Source: CAIXYX01 sp043806415 (lineage in GTDB: Archaea; Micrarchaeota; Micrarchaeia; Anstonellales; Anstonellaceae). From it: DNA of 7,149 nt. A program made the position numbers and the translations under genes. This document shows positions 1 through 5,003 of the stretch, one piece after another. The notes beneath the pieces are model-generated. The model saw nothing but the letters and a program-made list of their open reading frames with translations, searched no databases and was not told the origin of the DNA. Numbering within the stretch: position 1 is the stretch's first letter; each line of letters begins with the position of its first letter. The stretch covers positions 1-7,149 of the forward strand of contig JAZDHB010000056.1 of the NCBI GenBank assembly GCA_043806415.1, written 5' to 3'.

Positions 1-1
1 G

Positions 2-562
2 GATACGGTGTTCCATCCGCGCAGCCCATATGCCTGCGCCAAGGCGTACGCCTACTATATCGTGCAGAACTACCGCGAAAGCTACGGGATGTTCGCCTCC
101 AACGGGATATTGTTCAACCACGAATCGCCCCGCCGGGGCGAGACGTTCGTCACGCGCAAGATCACGCGCGGCATTGCGCGCATCCTCGCCGGCAAGGACA
201 AACTGCTTTATTTGGGCAACCTGGATGCCAAGCGCGACTGGGGCTATGCGCCCGAATACACAGAATGCATGCAGAGAATCGTCCATCACTCCAAAGCCGA
301 CGATTTCGTGATCGCCACCGGCCAGACTCACTCGGTGAAGGAATTCGTGCAGGAATGCTTCTTGCTCGCAGGAAAAGACTGGGAGGAATACGTCAAGATC
401 GACCCGCGCTACTTCCGCCCCGCGGAAGTGGAGCGCTTGCAGGGCGACGCGTCCAAGGCGGCCAAGGAGCTGGGCTGGAAGCCCAAGGTGAAATTCAAGG
501 AATTGGCGAGGATCATGCTGGACGCGGACATGAAGGCGGAAGGGTTGAAAGGGCTGGAATAA
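2..562 (+). CDS. gmd: GDP-mannose 4,6-dehydratase, C-terminal half (5' end outside window)
   Basis: Gmd converts GDP-D-mannose to GDP-4-keto-6-deoxy-D-mannose with tightly bound NADP, in the cytosol; it is the entry step to GDP-fucose, GDP-colitose, GDP-rhamnose and GDP-perosamine. The frame is open to the left window edge, giving 186 residues against about 340-370 for the family, so the N-terminal Rossmann GxxGxxG part is simply outside the window. What remains is very typical: the catalytic YxxxK of the extended SDR family (SPYACAK, visible residues 8-14, Y10 and K14), then NYRESYG, the Gmd signature NHESPRRGETFVTRKI, and LGNLDAKRDWGYAPEY, which lines the substrate and NADP sites. The tail PRYFRPAEVERLQGDASKA is the usual nucleotide-binding end. 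The GTG at position 8 is an internal valine codon, not a start. The next gene begins 96 nt downstream and consumes the product of this enzyme family. Identity is near certain. Confidence 0.95.
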   Translation, partial: DTVFHPRSPYACAKAYAYYIVQNYRESYGMFASNGILFNHESPRRGETFVTRKITRGIARILAGKDKLLYLGNLDAKRDWGYAPEYTECMQRIVHHSKADDFVIATGQTHSVKEFVQECFLLAGKDWEEYVKIDPRYFRPAEVERLQGDASKAAKELGWKPKVKFKELARIMLDADMKAEGLKGLE

Positions 563-600
563 GAAAAAGGAAGGAGCGCACGAGAGCGAAGAAAAACAAA

Positions 601-609
601 GAATAAAAG
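601..609 (+). promoter_or_regulatory. AT-rich box, possible core promoter for the fcl-like operon
   Basis: The gap between the gmd stop (562) and the ATG at 659 is A-rich from about 583 to 616, in sharp contrast to the GC-rich genes around it. It contains GAATAAAAG at 601-609, a nonamer that recurs at 4971-4979 in the divergent intergenic region. If it acts as a TATA-like element, transcription would begin about 26 nt downstream, inside the inverted repeat at 617-638, leaving a leader of roughly 20-30 nt. This is inferred from composition and spacing; the plus-strand match to an archaeal TATA consensus is weak, and read-through from gmd is equally possible. Confidence 0.25.
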
Positions 610-616
610 AAAAATA

Positions 617-638
617 ATGGCGGGCTCGGGCCCGCCAT
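617..638. repeat. Perfect 9-bp inverted repeat (hairpin or operator-like palindrome)
   Basis: The arms ATGGCGGGC (617-625) and GCCCGCCAT (630-638) are exact reverse complements around a 4-nt centre TCGG. No T-tract follows on the plus strand, so it is not a standard intrinsic terminator for gmd. On the minus strand it would be followed by a T-rich run, but no minus-strand gene ends here. It lies 20 nt before the ATG of the next gene, so an operator overlapping the transcription start or a structured leader are the likelier roles. Confidence 0.6.
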
Positions 639-658
639 CGTCCACATGGGGTATTCTC

Positions 659-1612
659 ATGGTTTTTGACCTCGAAGGCAAACGCATCCTTCTCACCGGC
701 GGCCACGGATTCTTGGGCACGCCCCTAAGCAAAATGCTCGAGGCGGAGAAGCCCGCCGAACTCGTCCGCCCCCGCTCAAGCGAATACGATTTGTGCGAGC
801 AGAGTAAAGTACGCCAGATGTTCAAGGACCTATCGCCGGACCTGGTCATCCACGCGGCCGGGAAAGTGGGCGGCATCGAGGTGACCCGCTCCAGCCCCGC
901 GGATTCGTATTACCGGAATTTGATGATGGGCGCGCTCACGCTCGAAGAGGCAAGGAAAGCCGGCGTGAAGAAACTCGTCGCGATCGGCACGGTGTGCTCG
1001 TACCCCAAAACGCTTCCCCTCCCATTCAAGGAGGATGATTTCTGGAACGGCTACCCAGAGGAGACGAACGCGCCTTATGGATTGGCCAAGAAGATGATGC
1101 TGGTGCAGTTGCAGGCGTATCGAAAGCAGTACGGATTTGACGGGATCTACCTGGTGCCCGTCAATTTGTACGGGCCGGGCGACCATTTCAACGACACCTC
1201 TTCGCACGTCATCTCGGCCATGATCTACAAGTTCGTGGGCGCCCTCGAGCGCGGCGAGGAGAAGGTCGTGCTCTGGGGCGACGGCAGCCCGACCCGCGAA
1301 TTCCTGTACGTGGACGACTGCGCGCGCGCCATCGTGCTGGCCGCGAAAAAATACGATGGGCCGGAGCCGGTCAATGTCGGCAGCGGGTTCGAGATATCGA
1401 TAAAAGAGCTGGCGGACCTCATCGTGAAGAAGACGGGCTACGAGGGGGCGGTGGCGTGGGACAAGACGAGGCCGAACGGCCAGCCCCGCCGGCTCTTCGA
1501 CCATTCGCGCGCCAAGGAGGGATTCGGGTTCGAGGCGAAGATGACATTCGAGAAAGGCATCGAGAACACGATCAAGGATTACCTCAAGAGAAGGAAAGCA
1601 GGACAGGTTTGA
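659..1612 (+). CDS. fcl: GDP-L-fucose synthase / GDP-colitose synthase-like epimerase-reductase
   Basis: An extended SDR enzyme of the Fcl (WcaG/ColC) type, which takes a GDP-4-keto-6-deoxyhexose, epimerises it and reduces the C4 ketone with NADPH. Counting from the ATG at 659 (317 aa, the usual length), the Rossmann motif is G14, G17 and G20 in TGGHGFLG; KVGGIEV at 69-75 matches the Fcl KVGGI signature; the catalytic set is T111, Y140 and K144; and C113 (GTVCSYP) and H183 (SSHVISAMI) correspond to the epimerisation acid/base pair C109/H179 of E. coli Fcl. LYGPGDHF and the GSPTREFLYVDD motif are also typical. An upstream ATG at 617 would add MAGSGPPSSTWGIL, which has no family counterpart and is partly encoded by the inverted repeat, so 659 is preferred. 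The stop is 4 nt before the PLP enzyme, so the two are co-transcribed. With a ColD-like neighbour the true product could be GDP-L-colitose rather than GDP-L-fucose; sequence alone does not decide. Confidence 0.9.
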   Translation: MVFDLEGKRILLTGGHGFLGTPLSKMLEAEKPAELVRPRSSEYDLCEQSKVRQMFKDLSPDLVIHAAGKVGGIEVTRSSPADSYYRNLMMGALTLEEARKAGVKKLVAIGTVCSYPKTLPLPFKEDDFWNGYPEETNAPYGLAKKMMLVQLQAYRKQYGFDGIYLVPVNLYGPGDHFNDTSSHVISAMIYKFVGALERGEEKVVLWGDGSPTREFLYVDDCARAIVLAAKKYDGPEPVNVGSGFEISIKELADLIVKKTGYEGAVAWDKTRPNGQPRRLFDHSRAKEGFGFEAKMTFEKGIENTIKDYLKRRKAGQV

Positions 1613-1616
1613 GACC

Positions 1617-2840
1617 ATGGCCACCCACCCCACTCCCCGCAAGCCGAAGACTCCCCGACATGAGGTACCGATCGGATTTGCCGACATCGGCGAGCTGGAG
1701 AAGAAGTACGTCAACGAGGCGCTGGACAACAAGCGCCTCTCCTACGGCCCGTTCATCCAGCGCTTCGAGCGCGAATTCGCGGCCGCGCACGGGTGCAAGC
1801 ACGGGATCATGTGCAACTCGGGCACCAGCGCGCTGCGCGTGGCCGTCGCGGCCGCCAGGGAGAAATTCGACTGGAAGGATGGGGACGAGGTGCTCGTGCC
1901 GGCCGTCACCTTCGTGGCGACGTCCAACGTGCTCATCCAGCAGAACCTCAAGCCCGTGTTCGTGGATGTGGATGCACTCACCTACAACATCGACCCGAAA
2001 GAGATCGGGAAGCGCATCACGGCCCGCACGCGGGGCATCATGCCCGTGCACCTGGCCGGCCTCCCGTGCGAGATGGACCCGATCATGGAGCTCAAGGAGG
2101 ACCACGAACTTGCCATGATCGAGGATTCGTGCGAGACCATGTTCGCCCGCTACAAGGGAAAGCCGGTCGGCTCGTTCGGCGAGTTCGGATGCTTCTCCAC
2201 TTATGTGGCCCATATTCTCGTAACGGGCGTGGGCGGGCTCACGCTCACGTCCGACCCCGGCTTGGCCGTGCTGCTGCGCTCGCTGTGCAACCACGGAAGG
2301 GACGGAATCTACCTTTCGATCGACGATGACGATGCGGCGCGCGGCAAGAAACTGGACATGATCATGAAGAGTAGGTTCTCGTTCGAGCGGCTGGGCTACT
2401 CGTTTCGGGCCACCGAGCTGGAGGGCGCGCTGGCGTGCGCCCAATTCGAGAGAAAGGATGAGATACTGGCCAAGAGGAAGAGGAATGCCGCGTTCCTCAC
2501 TTCCAAGCTCTCTGATTTGAAGGACGTGCTCCAGCTCCCCACCGTGCCTTCGGACCGGGAGCATTCGTTCATGTTCTACCCCCTCGTGCTCAAGGACCAT
2601 GAGTACAAGCGCGACGAGCTCACGCTCTTTCTGGAGGAGGCGGGCATCGAGACGAGGTACCTGCTGCCGCTCATCAACCAGCCGATTTACCGCAAGCTCT
2701 ACGGGAACCTGGACTCAAAATACCCGGTCGCGGCGAACCTGAACGCGAATGCGTTCTATGTCGGCATCCACCAGCATCTGGGCGAGAGGGACCTGCGGCA
2801 CGTCTCGGATGTGCTGCATGAATTCTTCGAGCGGGGTTAG
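1617..2840 (+). CDS. DegT/DnrJ/EryC1/StrS-family PLP enzyme with Lys-to-His active site (ColD-like 3-dehydratase candidate)
   Basis: A 407-aa sugar aminotransferase-fold protein (fold type I). The phosphate-binding motif NSGTSAL is at 67-73, the cofactor-ring Asp is D170 in IEDSCE, and the C-terminal substrate motif GYSFRATELEGALACAQ is at 260-276. The internal-aldimine lysine should sit in the pattern SF...K followed eight residues later by GG (as in perosamine synthase, SFFGNK-TITTGEGG). Here the aligned stretch is STYVAH-ILVTGVGG, so the residue is H199, not Lys. Among characterised relatives, ColD (GDP-4-keto-6-deoxymannose 3-dehydratase) and the E1/RfbH enzymes carry His here and remove the C3 hydroxyl instead of aminating C4. 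About 25 residues between NHGRD (225-229) and RFSFERLGY (253-261), including SIDDDDA, form an insertion roughly where ColD and E1 also have extra sequence. No cysteine cluster for the E1-type [2Fe-2S] centre is seen. Working call: a 3-dehydratase acting on the Gmd product; a non-ColD activity of an uncharacterised His-type clade remains possible. Confidence 0.88.
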   Translation: MATHPTPRKPKTPRHEVPIGFADIGELEKKYVNEALDNKRLSYGPFIQRFEREFAAAHGCKHGIMCNSGTSALRVAVAAAREKFDWKDGDEVLVPAVTFVATSNVLIQQNLKPVFVDVDALTYNIDPKEIGKRITARTRGIMPVHLAGLPCEMDPIMELKEDHELAMIEDSCETMFARYKGKPVGSFGEFGCFSTYVAHILVTGVGGLTLTSDPGLAVLLRSLCNHGRDGIYLSIDDDDAARGKKLDMIMKSRFSFERLGYSFRATELEGALACAQFERKDEILAKRKRNAAFLTSKLSDLKDVLQLPTVPSDREHSFMFYPLVLKDHEYKRDELTLFLEEAGIETRYLLPLINQPIYRKLYGNLDSKYPVAANLNANAFYVGIHQHLGERDLRHVSDVLHEFFERG

Positions 2841-2843
2841 GCC

Positions 2844-3950
2844 ATGGCTGCACCCGAAGTCCTCTTCCGTCCGACGAAGGAATTCATGGACGATCGGCTG
2901 TTCGATTTGGACAACCCCCGCCTGAACGTGGACAACGGCCTGCGCCAGTTCGCAGAAGTGAAAAAACGCCTCGCCAAGGAGGGGATCGAGGCCCGCACCA
3001 TCGACCGGGCGCGCGATCTGGCAGGCGCGAAGACTATTTTCTTCTTCGAGATGCCCAGGCCCGGCGACCGGTTTTTCCCCCGGTGCGTAGAATCGGGGCT
3101 TGCGGAGCGGATGCGCCTCCTTCTCTACGAGCCGCCGGCCACGAGGCCGGACAACTACGAGGAGGCAAGACATGCCGACTTCGGGCGCGTGCTCACCTGG
3201 CGCGATGACATGGTGGACGGGAAAAAATACGTCAAGAACAATTTTGTCATGCCGTATTTCAAGTCGGAGAAGATCGAATTCCGCGCGGACGGGACGGAGT
3301 TCGACAAGAAGAAGCTTCTGTGCCTCGTGTCGGCCAACAAGTATTCCTTCCACCCCGACCAGCTCTACAGCGAGCGCGTGCGGGCCATACGCTTCATGGA
3401 AAAAAACCATCCGGACGAGTTCGATTTGTACGGGCAGCGCTGGGATCTGCCGGTGGTGCATTCCCCCCTGGCCGAGCGGCTGGGCGTGAATAATATTTCC
3501 AAAGGGCTCAACCGGCTGGGGAAAGACTCGCCGACCCGCCTGCTCCCAAATTGGCAGTATCCGTCGTACCGCGGCCCCCTGCCCAGCAAGTATCCCACGC
3601 TGGGCCATTACCGCTTCTCCATCGCTTACGAGAACCAGAAGAACGTGCCGGGGTACGTCAGCGAGAAATTGATGGATGCTTTTATCGGCGCCAACGTGCC
3701 CGTGTACCTGGGCGCGAGCAACATCGGCAAGCATGTGCCGCCCGAATGCTTCGTGGACTTGCGCAAATTCATGGAAGGCGCAGAGACGGATTACGGACGG
3801 CTGCACGAATATCTTCGCTCGGTGGAGAAGAAGGAACACGAGGAATTCCTATCGAACATCCATGCGTTCCTCAACTCGCCCAAATCGGACGAATTCAAGA
3901 TGGACTTCTTCATCGGCAACATCCTCTCGGAAGTGGAGAGCGGGGGATAG
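2844..3950 (+). CDS. Glycosyltransferase family 10 (alpha-1,3-fucosyltransferase-type)
   Basis: GT10 enzymes transfer L-fucose from GDP-fucose to an oligosaccharide acceptor. The 368-aa product carries the GT10 donor-binding block near the C terminus: YRFSIAYENQ at 256-265, GYVSEKLMDAF at 270-280, NVPVYLGASNI at 284-294 and PPECFVDLRKF at 299-309. These match the family pattern FxFxFENS..GYVTEKLxxA..VPVYxGA..I..P..SFID. E263, N264 and K275 are the expected nucleotide- and donor-contacting residues. An upstream piece FDLYGQRW (193-200) matches the usual VDVYGxx strand of the C-terminal Rossmann domain. No signal peptide or membrane segment is visible, so it is probably cytosolic or peripheral, acting on a lipid-linked or intracellular acceptor. 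The ATG lies 3 nt after the preceding stop, as expected for an operon. Because the cluster encodes enzymes that could modify the fucose scaffold, the actual donor may be GDP-fucose, a GDP-colitose-like sugar or a branched derivative. Confidence 0.9.
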   Translation: MAAPEVLFRPTKEFMDDRLFDLDNPRLNVDNGLRQFAEVKKRLAKEGIEARTIDRARDLAGAKTIFFFEMPRPGDRFFPRCVESGLAERMRLLLYEPPATRPDNYEEARHADFGRVLTWRDDMVDGKKYVKNNFVMPYFKSEKIEFRADGTEFDKKKLLCLVSANKYSFHPDQLYSERVRAIRFMEKNHPDEFDLYGQRWDLPVVHSPLAERLGVNNISKGLNRLGKDSPTRLLPNWQYPSYRGPLPSKYPTLGHYRFSIAYENQKNVPGYVSEKLMDAFIGANVPVYLGASNIGKHVPPECFVDLRKFMEGAETDYGRLHEYLRSVEKKEHEEFLSNIHAFLNSPKSDEFKMDFFIGNILSEVESGG

Positions 3951-4019
3951 AAGCGGAATGGAAAATGATGGGAAGACCCATGGAAAGACGATGAACGGAG
4001 CGCGGACGGAGCCGGAATA

Positions 4020-4949
4020 TCATTCTTTCGGGCCCAATTTTGAGGCGTCGATCATCTTCTTGTTTTTGCGATACCATGCATCCAGTTCCCGGATGCCCGC
4101 ATCGATAGACGTGAATTCGAATCCCGCGCCCAGTTCCTCGCGCAGGCGGGAATTGTCTCCCGTGTAGGCGGGACCCATGCCCGGATGGCGCACGATGATG
4201 CCGGGTGGGGGGCGACGGCCGGCCGCAGCCGGTTGCACGTCCTTGTGCAGGGCGCTGATTTTACGGGCCAGCTCGAGAAGCTCGACGCTCGAGTCGGGCG
4301 TGGCGTTGTAGAAGACGTGTGGGGCCGGCTTCTTCTTGTCCAGGAAATGCGAGACGATGCGCGCGAAATCGTCCACGTAAAGATAATCGAAGAGGGCGTT
4401 CCGGTTTGCGACGAGGACCGGAAGGCCGGAGAGGGCGCGGCAGAGGTTGTTGGAGATGAAGCGGGTGGAATAGTCCTCGTATTTTCCGTAGCAGCCGAAG
4501 AGGCGCAGGGAGATGATGCGCCCGTCGTTCTGCGGGAAATTCTCTATTTCCTTCGCGCAGAGGTATTTGGAGAGCCCGTAATCATCGGTTGGGGTGGTGG
4601 AGCCGAATTCCTCCTCTTGGACGCGCTCAAGCGCGCGCTGGCGGCCGTATTCGGCCCCCGAACCGACCTGGATGAGCTTCCCGAAATGGCGCGAATGGGA
4701 AAGAAGGTTCTTGAACATGTAGAAATTGAGGTCCTTGACGCCCTTGGACGGCTGGCTGCGCGACACCCCGACGGCGGCGCAGTGCACCACGGCATCGGGT
4801 TGCTGGAGGGCGAGATAATCGCCCAGCGAGCGCTCATCGAGCAGGTCGAGTTCGGCGCGGGAGGGGGCGAGCACCTCGTATTTGGAGGCGAATCGCTCGG
4901 CCAGATTCCGGCCGATGAAACCGTTGGCACCGGTGATCAGCACTTTCAT
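4020..4949 (-). CDS. NAD(P)-dependent SDR sugar-nucleotide reductase (epimerase/dehydratase family)
   Basis: A 309-aa extended SDR. The dinucleotide motif is at the extreme N terminus (TGANGFIG, G7/G10/G13), so the ATG at 4947-4949 is well placed. ELDLLD (33-38) and VVHCAA (54-59) follow the normal fold. The catalytic set is S97 in VGSGAEYG, Y124 and K128 (DDYGLSKYL), followed by LRLFGCYG and the substrate loop FDYLYVDDFA. Unlike the Fcl-like protein, it lacks the epimerising Cys (A99 at that position) and the paired His (the loop reads TRFISNNL), so a plain 4-ketoreductase, such as RMD-like or CDP-abequose-synthase-like enzymes, is more likely than an epimerase. Possible roles are reducing the 4-keto group of a GDP-deoxyhexose or, as YerF does in yersiniose synthesis, reducing the acetyl branch added by the ThDP enzyme it is divergently paired with. 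It converges on the GT10 gene. The precise substrate is not determinable here. Confidence 0.88.
   Translation of the reverse strand: MKVLITGANGFIGRNLAERFASKYEVLAPSRAELDLLDERSLGDYLALQQPDAVVHCAAVGVSRSQPSKGVKDLNFYMFKNLLSHSRHFGKLIQVGSGAEYGRQRALERVQEEEFGSTTPTDDYGLSKYLCAKEIENFPQNDGRIISLRLFGCYGKYEDYSTRFISNNLCRALSGLPVLVANRNALFDYLYVDDFARIVSHFLDKKKPAPHVFYNATPDSSVELLELARKISALHKDVQPAAAGRRPPPGIIVRHPGMGPAYTGDNSRLREELGAGFEFTSIDAGIRELDAWYRKNKKMIDASKLGPKE
4051..4067 (+). terminator. Possible T-rich transcription end for the plus-strand operon
   Basis: The 69-nt gap between the convergent stops (3951-4019) has no plus-strand T-tract or clear hairpin. The first pyrimidine-rich stretch downstream is ATCATCTTCTTGTTTTT at 4051-4067, inside the 3' end of the opposing SDR gene. 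Archaeal RNA polymerase terminates at T-rich stretches without needing a hairpin, so the operon transcript may end here, overlapping the neighbour antisense. Weak, composition-based call. Confidence 0.2.
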
Positions 4950-4970
4950 GGGTCTATCTTGGGCAGAAAT

Positions 4971-4979
4971 GAATAAAAG
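4971..4979. promoter_or_regulatory. AT box centred in the divergent SDR / ThDP-enzyme promoter region
   Basis: The divergent starts (4949 minus, 5004 plus) are separated by 54 nt whose main AT-rich island is around 4967-4979. On the minus strand it reads CTTTTATTC, close to an archaeal TATA box, centred about 26 nt from the minus-strand ATG. The same centre is also about 26 nt from position 5001, just before the plus-strand ATG at 5004. Either gene could therefore be transcribed almost leaderless from this element, so competition or co-regulation is plausible. Support is positional only. Confidence 0.45.
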
Positions 4980-5003
4980 CTGCGGATTTCAGATAAGGGG
5001 GGA

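Noticed and set aside
617..638. Intrinsic terminator for gmd
   Set aside because: The hairpin is perfect but is followed by GC-rich, not T-rich, DNA on the plus strand, and no minus-strand gene ends here that could use the T-rich side.
617..658. Upstream ATG extending the fcl-like gene by 14 residues
   Set aside because: The extension is encoded by the inverted repeat, has no family counterpart and no ribosome binding site. The ATG at 659 places the Rossmann motif at the normal distance.
1584..2600. A 338-codon minus-strand open frame opposite the PLP enzyme
   Set aside because: Low-complexity, charged translation without motifs, while the plus frame has NSGTSAL and the other DegT signatures.
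1617..2840. GDP-perosamine synthase (4-aminotransferase)
   Set aside because: Overall fold and substrate context fit, but the required PLP lysine is His (H199), so ordinary transamination is unlikely.
2715..3839. A 374-codon minus-strand open frame across the GT10 gene
   Set aside because: It is the shadow of a clearly conserved GT10 frame; no family motifs and atypical composition.
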